Assembly (NCBI GenBank): GCA_027592035.1
Contig: JAQCIK010000010.1
Location: forward strand, 1 to 64,000
Length of the DNA stretch: 64,000 nucleotides
Reading direction: 5' to 3'
Origin: Casp-actino8 sp001510455
GTDB taxonomy: Bacteria; Actinomycetota; Acidimicrobiia; Acidimicrobiales; Ilumatobacteraceae
The notes under the pieces were generated by a model that was not told the DNA's origin, searched no databases, and worked only from the letters and a program-made list of their open reading frames with translations. The stretch's first letter is position 1, and each line of letters opens with the position of its first letter. Both the position numbers and the translations under genes were made by a program. This document shows, in pieces, positions 39,978-49,196 of the stretch.

Positions 39978-42266
39978 TCAGGAAGTCGATCCGAGGGCGA
40001 ACAGGACCGCCCGTTCGACCTCGGCCCGATGGAGCGGGTCGTTCAGGGGAACACCGGCCGCCGTGCGAACGTAGAACGAGTCGACCACTTCGTCACCGAT
40101 CGTCTGGACCGATGCGTGGCGAATGTCGAGCCCGACTTCGGCCATGGCTTTGGTGACACGGTGGAGGATGCCGTGCTGATCGGGAGCCCGAACCTCGATG
40201 ATCGTCGCATTCGACGTGACACCGTCGACGTAGGTGACCCGAGGTGGAGCGAGTTCCCCGGCCGAGCGACGACGGCGTTTGTAGTGACGCGCCCGTTCGG
40301 CCAGTCGGGGTTCGAGAGCGAGTTCTCCACGCAACGCGCGCTCCAGATCGTCGAGTACCGGCTCCCACTCGATGGGACCATGCGCCGGAACCTGAACACG
40401 AAAACGGGACGCCGCCATTCCCTGTTCGTCGGAGTGTGCCTGAGCGCCGAGGACGGCGAGTCCGCGCAAGGTGAGAACCCCCGCCACTCGGCTGAAGGTT
40501 CCCGGGCGGTCGGGACTGACGACGGTCAACGAATCGGGAGTCACACCGAACGACACCACGCCACGAGCCATCATCTCGAGCACTTCGGCATCAGGGAAGA
40601 GTCGCCACTCGGATCGATCCGGTGCGATACCCGACAGGACTTGATGAGTTCGGCCGACGAGTTCGTTCACGAGTCCGGCCTTCCACGGACCCCACGCCGC
40701 CGGACCGGTGGCCAGACTGTCGGCTTCGGTGAGACCGTGCAGAAGATCGAGCACGAGCGGGCTGTTCACTCTCTCGATCACGAAGTCGATCGTGGCCGGA
40801 TCGGCTAGATCACGACGCGTTGCGACATCGGGCAACAAGAGATGGTGCTGCACCATGGTCTGCAAGATCACCATGTCGTCGTGCGAGATCCCGAGACGAG
40901 GAGCGATACGTCCGACCAACTCCACACCCACGTCGTTGTGGTCACCCGGATAACCCTTGCCGATGTCGTGAAAGAGAGCACCGAGTACGAGAAGGTCGGG
41001 ACGACTCACACGATCGGCGAGATCACTCGCGTTCGCCGTGGCCTCCCACAGATGTCGGTCGACGGTGAAACGGTGGTAAGCGTTGCGCTGTGGTCGACTG
41101 CGGTTCGGCGCCCACTCGGGAAGAATGCGAACCCAGAGGCCTCGCTGATCGAGTGATTCGAGAACGGGAATCGCGTCGTGTCCGGTGAGGAGAAGTCCGA
41201 CCAAGTCGTCGATGGCGCCGGCCGGCCACGGACTCGGCATCGGTGGACTCTGCTGAGCCAGTCGATCGAGTGACACCCGATCGATGCGCGTGCGCTGGCG
41301 AGCGGCCGACGCCGCCACTCGAAGCACGAGCGACGGATCGGCTGACACGTCGACCGACTCGTCGAGGTGGATCTCGCCGTGACGAAGGAGTACACCGGGC
41401 GCCACGGCGACCTCGGGACGACGTGGTGAACTCTCGGCGAGCACACGTGCCCACACCTCGTCTCCGACCCAAGCGATCGCCCGCGCTGCATGGGAGAGCG
41501 ACGACATCAGCGCATCGGCACTGCGGTATCCGCAGGCCGTCGCCACGGCATCCTGCTCCTCGAGATGCAGGACCTCGTTGGGTCGGCCGACCGAACGATG
41601 CAAAGCGACTCGAACCGACGTGATCACATCGGTGCCGGCATCGAGAGTCGCGCGATCCGACATCGAGATTTCGAGGCCTCCCAACTCGGCCCACGTCAGA
41701 GCGTGAATGTCACGAAGTCCTCCGTAACCCTCCTTCAGGTTGGGTTCGAGAAGAAACGCTGTCTCCCCGTTGGCCGACTGCCGCTCGCGCACTCGTCGCA
41801 TGAGTTCGGGAAGTCGACTCTTCGTGGACGACCGCCAGGCCTTCACGGCGGTCTCGTGCAGTTCGTGACTCAATTCGGCGTCTCCGGCGACGTGTCGAGC
41901 CGTGAGAATCGCCGTCGCCGTGTCGAGCTCGGTTCGGGCGAGATCGACGATCTGCTTGACCGTGCTCACCGAATGACCAAGTTTCACGTTGGCATCCCAG
42001 ATCGGGTACCAGATCTTGGCTGCGAACTCGTCGATGTTCTTCACGCCGTCGTGCAACAGGACGACGTCGAGATCGCTGTACGGCGCGAGTTCTCCTCGAC
42101 CATAACCACCGATGGCGACCAGCGCCGCTCTCTTCTTGATCGGTACGAGATCGGACGCCTTGGCCCAGAGATCACTCAACCACTCGTCGGTCGCACTGCA
42201 CAGAGCACGCGCGAACGGCATGCCCTGCAACGGTGAATCCGCGATCAGTTCGGCCCGAGACGTCAC
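39978..42266 (-). CDS. glnD: [Protein-PII] uridylyltransferase/uridylyl-removing enzyme
   Basis: The 762-residue protein has the GlnD domain order: a nucleotidyltransferase domain (VAIGGYGRGELAPYSDLDVVLL with the DxD metal site near residue 65), an HD domain (LGALFHDIGKGYPGDHNDVG), and two C-terminal ACT domains (TVVSPDRPGTFSRVAGVL and VRAPDQHGILHRVTKAM) that sense glutamine. It adds UMP to, or removes it from, the PII protein. In some actinobacteria GlnD adenylylates PII instead. Its partner GlnK and AmtB lie just beyond on the other strand. It is shorter than the E. coli enzyme (about 890). Confidence 0.94.
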   Translation of the reverse strand: MTSRAELIADSPLQGMPFARALCSATDEWLSDLWAKASDLVPIKKRAALVAIGGYGRGELAPYSDLDVVLLHDGVKNIDEFAAKIWYPIWDANVKLGHSVSTVKQIVDLARTELDTATAILTARHVAGDAELSHELHETAVKAWRSSTKSRLPELMRRVRERQSANGETAFLLEPNLKEGYGGLRDIHALTWAELGGLEISMSDRATLDAGTDVITSVRVALHRSVGRPNEVLHLEEQDAVATACGYRSADALMSSLSHAARAIAWVGDEVWARVLAESSPRRPEVAVAPGVLLRHGEIHLDESVDVSADPSLVLRVAASAARQRTRIDRVSLDRLAQQSPPMPSPWPAGAIDDLVGLLLTGHDAIPVLESLDQRGLWVRILPEWAPNRSRPQRNAYHRFTVDRHLWEATANASDLADRVSRPDLLVLGALFHDIGKGYPGDHNDVGVELVGRIAPRLGISHDDMVILQTMVQHHLLLPDVATRRDLADPATIDFVIERVNSPLVLDLLHGLTEADSLATGPAAWGPWKAGLVNELVGRTHQVLSGIAPDRSEWRLFPDAEVLEMMARGVVSFGVTPDSLTVVSPDRPGTFSRVAGVLTLRGLAVLGAQAHSDEQGMAASRFRVQVPAHGPIEWEPVLDDLERALRGELALEPRLAERARHYKRRRRSAGELAPPRVTYVDGVTSNATIIEVRAPDQHGILHRVTKAMAEVGLDIRHASVQTIGDEVVDSFYVRTAAGVPLNDPLHRAEVERAVLFALGSTS

Positions 42267-42754
42267 GAGATCTCACTTTGCTCGGCCGTGGTCCGACGAT
42301 GAGAGATGATCGCCGCCGCCTTCCATGCCCCCCATTCGAGCCCGACGTCATGAAGATCCGGATGGACGTCGGCCCACGTAGCCGGACACAGATCGAACAC
42401 GTCGGCCGGAAAGGATCGCTCCTGGAACTCGTCGCGAGCCACCGGACGAGCGCCGATCGCTGCGAGTTCATCCGACACTCGACCCGTGCACTCCCTCACC
42501 AGGTCGAGTGGGTTACGCCGTTGCTCCCAGGCTTCCGCCTCCAACAAACGACCCAACTCCGACACGAGCCAGGAACGAGCAGCCTCGATCGCCGCTTCGC
42601 GTCGTCCGGCATCGACCTGATCGTGCAGACCTTGATCCGCCACGACACGATCGAACGAAGAACGCAACCATGTGTTGGCCGTCGACTCCATGGTTCGGAG
42701 CAGACGTTCGGAGTACTTGTTCATCTCACTCCATCGAGACGGGGGCATCTTCAT
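42263..42754 (-). CDS. Hypothetical helical protein upstream of glnD
   Basis: The 163-residue protein is largely helical (MNKYSERLLRTMESTANTWL, then AAIEAARSWLVSELGRLLEAEA) with no membrane segment or known motif. Its stop overlaps the glnD start by ATGA, so it is translated together with GlnD and is likely transcribed from the divergent region shared with amtB. The family is not recognised; a link to nitrogen control rests on context only. The first Mets (residues 2, 11) are alternative starts. Confidence 0.65.
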   Translation of the reverse strand: MKMPPSRWSEMNKYSERLLRTMESTANTWLRSSFDRVVADQGLHDQVDAGRREAAIEAARSWLVSELGRLLEAEAWEQRRNPLDLVRECTGRVSDELAAIGARPVARDEFQERSFPADVFDLCPATWADVHPDLHDVGLEWGAWKAAAIISHRRTTAEQSEIS

Positions 42755-42826
42755 GATCGCAGTACTGCCGCTCGATTGCTCGACTCGAACCCGGCGTGCA
42801 GTTCCTTCACGTGGCCGTGCAGAACT

Positions 42827-42843
42827 GGAAACCTTGCCGAAAC
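42827..42843 (+). promoter_or_regulatory. GlnR-box-like site upstream of amtB
   Basis: GGAAAC-N6-GAAAC resembles the actinobacterial GlnR half-site pair (gTnAC-N6-GaAAc) with one mismatch in the first half. It lies 50 nt upstream of the amtB start, in the region divergent from the glnD operon. Confidence 0.3.
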
Positions 42844-42892
42844 AATTCTTCCCGACACTCTTGACGCCCCTACAACTGATCGAGGAGAACCC

Positions 42893-44092
42893 GTGGAGAG
42901 TGGAGATCTCGCCTGGGTGCTGGTTTCGGCCGCACTCGTCCTGTTCATGACGCCTGGACTCGCCCTGTTCTACGGGGGCATGGATCGAGGACGAAACGTC
43001 CTCAACATGCTGATGATGAACTTCTACTGCCTACTCGTCGTCCCGGTGCTCTGGGTGATCGCTGGTTTCTCCCTGGCCCAAACGCCGTTCGACAACGGAT
43101 TCATCGGTAATTTCGACTCGTTCTTTCTGAAGGACATCACCGTGGCCGGTGACGGAGGTGCTCTGGCCACCGTCGCCTTCCTCGGCATGTTCGCCGTCAT
43201 CACACCAGCTCTCATCTCGGGTGCCGTGGCCGACCGCATGAAGTTCAGCGCCTGGGCCCTCTTCGTTCCGATCTGGCTGTTCCTGGTCTTCGTGCCCGTG
43301 TTCAAGTGGGTGTACGGAGGATGGCTCTTCGACCGGGGTTCGATCGACTTCGCCGGAGGAACCGCCATCCACGTGAACGCCGGTATCGCAGCCCTCGCCG
43401 CGGTGATGGTTCTCGGCGCCCGCAAGTCGGATCCGTCACCTCCGCACTCTCTTCCTCTCGTCATGATCGGAACCGGAATCCTGTGGTTCGGTTGGTTCGG
43501 ATTCAACGCCGGATCGGCGCTCGCCGCCAACGGCCAAGCCGCCCAGGCGTTCATGAACACGTTCCTCGCTGCGGCCGCAGCCGGTTTGGCATGGATGTTC
43601 GTCGAGTGGAAGCGGGACGGACATCCGACCACGCTCGGCGCCGCATCGGGTGTCGTCGCCGGTCTCGTGGCCATCACACCGGCAGCTGGTTACGTCTCGG
43701 GTCCGGCCCCGGTCGTGATCGGTCTCGTCGCCGGAATCATCTGTTGCTATGCCGTGCGGCTCAAGAAGAAGTTCGGTTACGACGACGCCCTCGACGTCGT
43801 GGGAGTTCACTTCGTCGGAGGTCTGGTCGGTTCGCTACTCATCGGATTCTTCGCCAACCCGTCGTTCTTCGACGCCGACTTCGACGAAGGAATCTTCTAC
43901 GGCGGAGGCGGCAAGCTGCTGGTCGAGCAATTGATCGCCAACGTCGCCGCCATCGTCTGGTCGTTCGTGATCACGTATCTCATCATGGTGGTCCTGAAGA
44001 AGACCATCGGCGTTCGCGTGAACGCCGAAGCCGAAGCGAACGGACTCGACCTGTCCGAGCACGGCGAGACCGCTTACCATTCGGGTTCGTGA
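42893..44092 (+). CDS. amtB: Ammonium transporter
   Basis: The 399-residue protein has eleven membrane segments and AmtB signatures: FYGGMDRGRNVLNMLMMNF, the twin-His pore residues in FAGGTAIHVNAG and VVGVHFVGGLVG, and WFGWFGFNAGSAL. It conducts NH4+/NH3 across the membrane and is plugged by GlnK. GTG 42893 is chosen because GAGGAG lies 5 nt upstream and the membrane domain starts at once; the much longer frame upstream is antisense to the hypothetical gene. glnK follows after 34 nt. Confidence 0.94.
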   Translation: MESGDLAWVLVSAALVLFMTPGLALFYGGMDRGRNVLNMLMMNFYCLLVVPVLWVIAGFSLAQTPFDNGFIGNFDSFFLKDITVAGDGGALATVAFLGMFAVITPALISGAVADRMKFSAWALFVPIWLFLVFVPVFKWVYGGWLFDRGSIDFAGGTAIHVNAGIAALAAVMVLGARKSDPSPPHSLPLVMIGTGILWFGWFGFNAGSALAANGQAAQAFMNTFLAAAAAGLAWMFVEWKRDGHPTTLGAASGVVAGLVAITPAAGYVSGPAPVVIGLVAGIICCYAVRLKKKFGYDDALDVVGVHFVGGLVGSLLIGFFANPSFFDADFDEGIFYGGGGKLLVEQLIANVAAIVWSFVITYLIMVVLKKTIGVRVNAEAEANGLDLSEHGETAYHSGS

Positions 44093-44126
44093 CCCGACGT
44101 TCGAACGAGACACGAGGGAGACACTC

Positions 44127-44465
44127 ATGAAACTCATCACTGCTGTCGTCAAGCCGTTCAAACTCGACGACGTCAAGGAGTCGTTGAAGGCCGCCGGTGT
44201 GGTCGGCATCACGGTCACCGAGGTCAAGGGCTTCGGCCGGCAAGGTGGACACACCGAGACCTATCGAGGAGCTGAATACAAGATCGACTTCCTGCCCAAG
44301 GTGAAGCTCGAGATCTTGGCCGATGCCCCCGATGTCGATCGCATCGTCGACGTGATCTCTGCGGCGGCCAACACCGGCAAGATCGGTGACGGCAAGATCT
44401 GGATCACCGATGTGGAGACGGTGATCAGGGTGCGCACCGGAGAAACCGGCGCTTCGGCCATCTGA
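44127..44465 (+). CDS. glnK: PII nitrogen regulatory protein
   Basis: The 112-residue protein is a canonical PII: MKLITAVVKPFKLDDVKESL, the T loop with the modifiable Y51 in TYRGAEYKIDF, and GKIGDGKIWITDVETVIRVRTGE, the ATP/2-oxoglutarate site. It binds AmtB and signals nitrogen state; GlnD at 39978-42266 is its modifying enzyme. It is co-transcribed with amtB, with a GAGGGAGA-type ribosome site upstream. The amtB-glnK linkage favours the name GlnK over GlnB. Confidence 0.95.
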   Translation: MKLITAVVKPFKLDDVKESLKAAGVVGITVTEVKGFGRQGGHTETYRGAEYKIDFLPKVKLEILADAPDVDRIVDVISAAANTGKIGDGKIWITDVETVIRVRTGETGASAI

Positions 44466-44581
44466 GCCGGGTGTTTCTCGACTTCGGTGGGAGTACGTTC
44501 TCGTGCCTGTCCGGCGTCGATCGTGTTGAAGAGGTTCGGTAAATCACCTCAGTGTCGTTGGTGATCGAAGCTCCACTCGCG

Positions 44582-44869
44582 TCACGACTCGTCGAACGAC
44601 CACGTCCTCAGCGCGCACGGAGCCGGCGGTCCTTTGTGTTCTCCGGTTCGAACGTCGAACTGAGCGCCGTGAAGAGGGCACGTCAGCGTATGACCCCTCA
44701 AACGACCCTCGGACAAGAGAGCATCGCGGTGAGTGCAGTTGTCGTCGACCGCGAAGAGCTGACCGTTCACTCGACACACCACGACCCCGTGGTCTCCCAG
44801 CCCGTCGACACGTCGCATCCGGCCATCGGTCAGATCGTCGAAATCAGCGGAATGCAGTGCTTCAGACAT
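44582..44869 (-). CDS. Rieske [2Fe-2S] ferredoxin
   Basis: The 95-residue protein has the two Rieske motifs C-x-H (CTHRDALL) and C-x2-H (CPLHGAQFD), spaced as in Rieske-type ferredoxins of ring-hydroxylating dioxygenases and NirD. Its start overlaps the 3' end of the oxygenase alpha gene by 8 nt, so it is the likely electron donor to that oxygenase. No ferredoxin reductase or beta-subunit gene lies nearby. Confidence 0.9.
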   Translation of the reverse strand: MSEALHSADFDDLTDGRMRRVDGLGDHGVVVCRVNGQLFAVDDNCTHRDALLSEGRLRGHTLTCPLHGAQFDVRTGEHKGPPAPCALRTWSFDES

Positions 44870-46247
44870 CGTCGAATTCGTATCCGCCGGACTTCAGATA
44901 CTCCGCCACCCTCGTCTGAAGATGGCGTGTTCTGACTTCTTGATAGTTGCCCAGTGTCTGGCCTCGTTTACGGCTCGATCGAAAACCAAGAGTCTGTGCT
45001 TTCATGTTCGACGTGTCCTGATCGTAGACACGACCGAGGCCTCCGAGGCCGCTGGCGATCGTGTAACTCTCGTCGATGTCGAGTTGGATCACATCCGGGG
45101 GAGACGATGTCTCGCCGTCGACCGGACGAGGCCGCAGAATCAAGAGATCGAACCAACTGGTGTCGACGTCGTCGGGATCAGGGCGGAATCGGTACACCAT
45201 CGGAAGCGACAATCCCGGAAAGAAGAACGCATTCGGAAAAGAGAAGTACTCGATGGAGTCGACGACGATCGATTCACTGAGCTTCGAGAAATCTCGTCCG
45301 TACCGTCGACTCATGTCTTCCTTGAAAAGCGCAGCGAAAACATCGCGTGCCCGAGCACCCTCGGGAAGCTTCGCCCCGTCCGGTAGCGGGAATCCGCGAG
45401 TCAGACCGGCGAAAAGCTCTTCCTCGGTCTGAGGAACGGCACGTTGCGGGCTGTTCAGACCTCGTGTGTGGATGAATCGACTGACATTCGGAGGAAAGAT
45501 GTCGTACTGAGTGGTGACTTCATCCCCGAGGCGTCCGGTCGAGTGCGTTTCGCGGACGTGGTACGCCTCGAGAAACGCCTCGATCGCGGCCTTCCAATTA
45601 CACGGCAACTTCTTCAACACGTGAGTCTCGATGTAGCGATCCTCGAATCCGAATTCGGAGAAGTGTTCGGGGAGTATGCCCAAGTAATCGGAGAGAGGGG
45701 CGGCCTCCGGATCGAAATTGATCCACACGAATCCAGCGAAGATCTCGACGGGGATCGGGGGAAGGGCATGGGTCTCCTCGGTGACATGAGGAAAATCCCA
45801 ACGATCAGGAAGATCGATCAGCTGACCGTCGAGTGACCAGGTCCAACCGTGGAACGGACATTTCAATTCGTTGGCGAAACCACAGGAGCCCGCTGGCTTC
45901 AGCTGTGTCCCACGATGCATACAAGCGTTGTAATACGCCCTGATCGACCCGTCATTCGTGCGAACGATGAGAGCTGAATGCGGACCCACGTCGTACACGT
46001 AGTAGTCGCCCGCTTCGAGTAGATGATCGACATGGCAGGCCCACTGCCATGTCTTCGACCACATGTGCTCGAACTCGGCTCGGAAGTACGACTCCGAGGT
46101 GTAGTTGGAATACGGCAAGTCGGAGTCACCCAAGTACATCGGCGCCTCGACCAAAAGAGGCCAAGGCGGCGATGTTGGATCGGCGAGAAGTTGCTCATGC
46201 AGCGACGGCCCTGGTGCACGCGCCGAACCCGAAACTGCATCGGTCAT
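44862..46247 (-). CDS. Aromatic ring-hydroxylating dioxygenase, alpha subunit
   Basis: The 461-residue protein has an N-terminal Rieske centre (NACMHRGTQL and LKCPFHGWTW) and a C-terminal catalytic domain with the mononuclear iron site in NWKAAIEAFLEAYHVRETHS (two His; the Asp further on). It is the terminal oxygenase that hydroxylates an aromatic or steroid-like substrate with O2. The paired ferredoxin gene follows with overlap. A GAGGGGG ribosome site precedes ATG 46247. Absence of a beta subunit suggests a homo-oligomeric alpha-3 enzyme. Confidence 0.92.
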   Translation of the reverse strand: MTDAVSGSARAPGPSLHEQLLADPTSPPWPLLVEAPMYLGDSDLPYSNYTSESYFRAEFEHMWSKTWQWACHVDHLLEAGDYYVYDVGPHSALIVRTNDGSIRAYYNACMHRGTQLKPAGSCGFANELKCPFHGWTWSLDGQLIDLPDRWDFPHVTEETHALPPIPVEIFAGFVWINFDPEAAPLSDYLGILPEHFSEFGFEDRYIETHVLKKLPCNWKAAIEAFLEAYHVRETHSTGRLGDEVTTQYDIFPPNVSRFIHTRGLNSPQRAVPQTEEELFAGLTRGFPLPDGAKLPEGARARDVFAALFKEDMSRRYGRDFSKLSESIVVDSIEYFSFPNAFFFPGLSLPMVYRFRPDPDDVDTSWFDLLILRPRPVDGETSSPPDVIQLDIDESYTIASGLGGLGRVYDQDTSNMKAQTLGFRSSRKRGQTLGNYQEVRTRHLQTRVAEYLKSGGYEFDDV

Positions 46248-46288
46248 GTTTCCCCCTCGGTTAAATCGACGACCCTGACATCGGAATC

Positions 46289-47026
46289 CTAGGCGTCGAC
46301 GATCTCCATACGAACTCGCTTGTTCCCCTTGCCTTTGTTCTCGACTTTCAGCACCTTCACACGACCGACCTGACGAGTGGAGTGCACGTGAGTCCCACCG
46401 TCGGCCTGCTTGTCAAGTCCGACGATGTCGACCACCCTGATCTCGGAAACGGTCTCGGGAATGAGAGACACCTTTGTACGAATGAGATCAGCGTCCTGCA
46501 AGGCCGTCTCACGGGGAAGGAAGTCGACGCGAACGGGGCGATCAGCCGCGATCTCGGCGTTGACGAGCTCTTCGATACGAACGGCGAAACCTTCGGGGAC
46601 GGGATCGAATTCGAAGTCCATCCGGCCACTCAGCGGTTCCATGTTTCCTCCGGTGACGGGGACCTTCCACTCGTTCCAGATCACACCACACAGGAGGTGC
46701 ATGGCCGTATGCGTTCGCATGAGGCGCAGGCGCCGCGCGTCGTCGACTGCACCCTCGACCGTGTCACCCAAGACCGGAACCGGACCGTCGAGTTCGTGCC
46801 AGACCCACGAGTGCGATCCGTCGAGTGACGGACCTTTCCGAACGTTCACGACCGCCGCATCACCGAGCATCCCCACATCGTGGGGCTGACCTCCACCCGT
46901 CGGATAGAAAGCCGTGCGGTCGAGGGCGACCATCGATCCGTCCACACCCACCACGACGGCCTCGAACGTTCGCAGGTCGACATCACGCAAGTAGACGAGA
47001 TCGGTATCGGCGGCAAAAGAGGTCAT
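46289..47026 (-). CDS. Alanyl-tRNA editing protein AlaX
   Basis: The 245-residue protein has the AlaRS editing-domain motifs: RTAFYPTGGGQPHD, HTAMHLLCGVIW (HxxxH) and VGLDKQADGGTHVHST. In AlaRS the last motif carries Cys before GGTH; here it is Asp, as in several free-standing AlaX proteins. It hydrolyses Ser-tRNA(Ala) or Gly-tRNA(Ala) made in error. Length fits AlaX-M. The gene is divergent from the binding-lipoprotein gene at 47084 with 57 nt between starts. Confidence 0.9.
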   Translation of the reverse strand: MTSFAADTDLVYLRDVDLRTFEAVVVGVDGSMVALDRTAFYPTGGGQPHDVGMLGDAAVVNVRKGPSLDGSHSWVWHELDGPVPVLGDTVEGAVDDARRLRLMRTHTAMHLLCGVIWNEWKVPVTGGNMEPLSGRMDFEFDPVPEGFAVRIEELVNAEIAADRPVRVDFLPRETALQDADLIRTKVSLIPETVSEIRVVDIVGLDKQADGGTHVHSTRQVGRVKVLKVENKGKGNKRVRMEIVDA

Positions 47027-47070
47027 ACCCCAGTCTCCCGTCTCGCCGGGCTCTTCATCAACCGAACCTC

Positions 47071-47076
47071 TAGCCT
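47071..47076 (+). promoter_or_regulatory. -10 hexamer TAGCCT for the binding-lipoprotein gene
   Basis: TAGCCT ends 7 nt before ATG 47084; it favours this start over an in-frame upstream extension. Confidence 0.5.
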
Positions 47077-47083
47077 GGCGTCG

Positions 47084-48385
47084 ATGAAGACACGGGGCAT
47101 CCGAGGGCTCGCCGTCGTCATGAGTGGCCTCGTGGTGCTCGCTGCGTGCGGCTCGAGCGCTTCGACCTCCGTCACCACCGATGTCCCCCGCACCACCACC
47201 ACGGTTCCGCGGGTGAGTGACGGAGTTCTTCGACTCGGTCTCCTCGTGCCTCGTTCCGGATCCGGAGCCTCACTCGGTGAAGCCCTGGTTGCGGTGGTCG
47301 AGTCCTCGATCACCACCATCAACGTGGCCGGCGGTTTCAACGGACAGAACGTCGAACTCGTGATCCGCGACGAAGGCAACGACACCGCTACGGCCTTGGC
47401 CGCTGTCGAGCGACTCGTCGACGAGGATGACGTCGACGCCATCATCGGTCCCCTCTCGTCGAACGTCGCGCTCGGCATCCTTCCTTCACTTACTCGCAGT
47501 GAAATCGGTGTCTGCTCGCAGGCCGCCACATCGGTTCTGCTCAACAATTTTCCCGATCGGGGTCTGTTCGTCCGCACCGCTCCCACCGACTCGCTCATCG
47601 CACAGGCGATGTCACAAGCGATTGCACAGACCGGTCAGAGTTCCACGGCCCTCGCCTTCCCCGACGATCGATACGGTCGCCGTCTGGCCAGTGAGCTTCG
47701 TCGATACCTCGGGCTTCAAGGCATCTCGATCACCGACGAAGTTCCCTACTCACCAACCGACGAGTCCTACACCGACGATCTCGAAGGCGTCTCGGAAGAA
47801 TCGCGAGTTCTCGCGCTCGTCGCCAATCAGGAAAGTGGAGCACGCTTCCTCAACTCGGCACTCGTCACCGGCTCACTGCAGACGATCGTGCTGAACGACG
47901 CGCTGGCCAACGTATCCCTGCCCAACGACTCGGCACTCGATCGGCTCTCCGACTTCACCATTCTCGGAGTCGCGCACGACGTCACGATCGGCTTTCAGAA
48001 CCTCGTCGACGTCCTCGGAGAGCGACGAGTGTTTCCCGGTCCCGTGGCATCGGGAACCGTCCGGCAACCCATTCCCTTCGCCACCTCGACCCTCGACTGC
48101 GTCAATCTTCTGGTGCTGGCCGCTCTGTCGGCATCGAGCGACGACCCACTCGTCTTCATGAACTCGGTGATCCCCGTGAGTCGAGTCGGATCGTCGTGCA
48201 ACACCTTCGAGCAGTGCAGTTCGGTACTCAGTCGAGGCCTGAACGTCGACTACAACGGACCGACCGGTTTGCTCGCTCTCACTCCGAACGGCGAACCGAG
48301 TCTGGCCTCGTTCGTGAATTACGGATTCGACGAGGATGGCCTTCCCGAATACCGATCGTTCATCGGAGTGATCAGCTCGCCGTGA
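47084..48385 (+). CDS. Periplasmic-binding-protein type I lipoprotein (branched-chain amino acid type)
   Basis: The protein of about 433 residues starts with a lipoprotein signal (GLAVVMSGLVVLAACGSSAS), a Ser/Thr-rich linker, then a LivJ-like fold: LRLGLLVPRSGSGASLGEALVAVVESS, NGQNVELVIRDEGND, and DAIIGPLSSNVALGILP. It would bind an amino acid, amide or urea-like ligand outside the cell. No permease or ATPase genes are adjacent, so it works with a distant transporter or as a sensor. It ends at the base before the convergent fdhD stop. Confidence 0.82.
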   Translation: MKTRGIRGLAVVMSGLVVLAACGSSASTSVTTDVPRTTTTVPRVSDGVLRLGLLVPRSGSGASLGEALVAVVESSITTINVAGGFNGQNVELVIRDEGNDTATALAAVERLVDEDDVDAIIGPLSSNVALGILPSLTRSEIGVCSQAATSVLLNNFPDRGLFVRTAPTDSLIAQAMSQAIAQTGQSSTALAFPDDRYGRRLASELRRYLGLQGISITDEVPYSPTDESYTDDLEGVSEESRVLALVANQESGARFLNSALVTGSLQTIVLNDALANVSLPNDSALDRLSDFTILGVAHDVTIGFQNLVDVLGERRVFPGPVASGTVRQPIPFATSTLDCVNLLVLAALSASSDDPLVFMNSVIPVSRVGSSCNTFEQCSSVLSRGLNVDYNGPTGLLALTPNGEPSLASFVNYGFDEDGLPEYRSFIGVISSP

Positions 48386-49183
48386 TCAACCCGGGCTGTA
48401 TCGAACCGCTCGGCCATCACGAACGAACCCGTACAGGGTGATGCCGGCCCGTTTCGCCGTTTGAACGGCCAGAGCTGTCGGTGCACTCACCGACACGAGA
48501 GTTCCGAATCCGGCCGCCCAGGCTTTCTGAACCATCTCGAAGCTCGCTCGCCCCGAGACGAAGAGTCCCCATTCGTGGGCCGGAAGGCGACCATCGAGAA
48601 GCAGACGACCGACCACTTTGTCGACCGCATTGTGACGACCCACGTCCTCGCGCACGAGTTCGATTCGCCCATCGACGGTGAACGCGGATGCGGCGTGAAC
48701 CGCGCCAGTTTCGGCAAAGAGAGGCTGCTCGGCCGCCATGCGTTCGGACACTTCTGCGATCGTCGTGATCGGAAAATCTGGCATTCGATCGGTCGAGAGT
48801 GGAGTCAGGCGCAGTACGAGATCGTCGAGCGCCTGAGATCCGCAGAGACCACAACTCGACGATGTGTTTCCGAGACGTGGGGTGGGAGCGGGCGCTCGAC
48901 CACCAGTCTCGACGGTGACAACGTTGAACTCGCTGTCGACCGCTGATCCGTCGGCGCAGTAACGGACTCCCGTGACGGGCGCACCGTGCAAGAGCCCGTC
49001 GGAGTAACAAAAGCCAGCCGCCAGTTCGTAGTCGTGGCCCGGAGTACGCATCGTCGTGGCCACCAGTTCACCGTCGAGCTGGATCGACATCGGCTCCTCG
49101 ACCACCAGACGATCGGGCGTGCGTCGTGATGCATCACCCTCGAACTTCACGACGAGAACGGAGTCGGTCCGCTTACGAGCCAC
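48386..49183 (-). CDS. fdhD: Formate dehydrogenase accessory sulfurtransferase
   Basis: The 265-residue protein has FdhD hallmarks: VVEEPMSIQLDGELVATTMRTPGHDYELAAGF, the CxxC loop SSCGLCGSQAL that carries sulfur from IscS to the molybdenum cofactor, and VREDVGRHNAVDKVVGRLL. It activates Mo/W-bis-MGD formate dehydrogenase; that enzyme is not in the window. GTG 49183 is chosen because TAGCCT lies 7 nt upstream. The promoter is back to back with that of the gene at 49208, the two hexamers sharing two bases. Confidence 0.93.
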   Translation of the reverse strand: MARKRTDSVLVVKFEGDASRRTPDRLVVEEPMSIQLDGELVATTMRTPGHDYELAAGFCYSDGLLHGAPVTGVRYCADGSAVDSEFNVVTVETGGRAPAPTPRLGNTSSSCGLCGSQALDDLVLRLTPLSTDRMPDFPITTIAEVSERMAAEQPLFAETGAVHAASAFTVDGRIELVREDVGRHNAVDKVVGRLLLDGRLPAHEWGLFVSGRASFEMVQKAWAAGFGTLVSVSAPTALAVQTAKRAGITLYGFVRDGRAVRYSPG

Positions 49184-49190
49184 GGCCCCA

Positions 49191-49196
49191 AGGCTA
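49191..49196 (-). promoter_or_regulatory. -10 hexamer TAGCCT for fdhD
   Basis: TAGCCT on the minus strand ends 7 nt before GTG 49183. Its TA (49195-49196) is also the TA of the plus-strand hexamer TACGGT. Confidence 0.5.

Noticed and set aside
42861..42866. TTGACG as a -35 box of a sigma-70-type promoter for amtB
   Set aside because: No -10 hexamer lies at a suitable distance downstream; the match alone is not enough.
42233..42892. N-terminal extension of AmtB by about 220 residues
   Set aside because: It overlaps the glnD-linked hypothetical gene antisense. The membrane domain begins at GTG 42893 behind a GAGGAG site.
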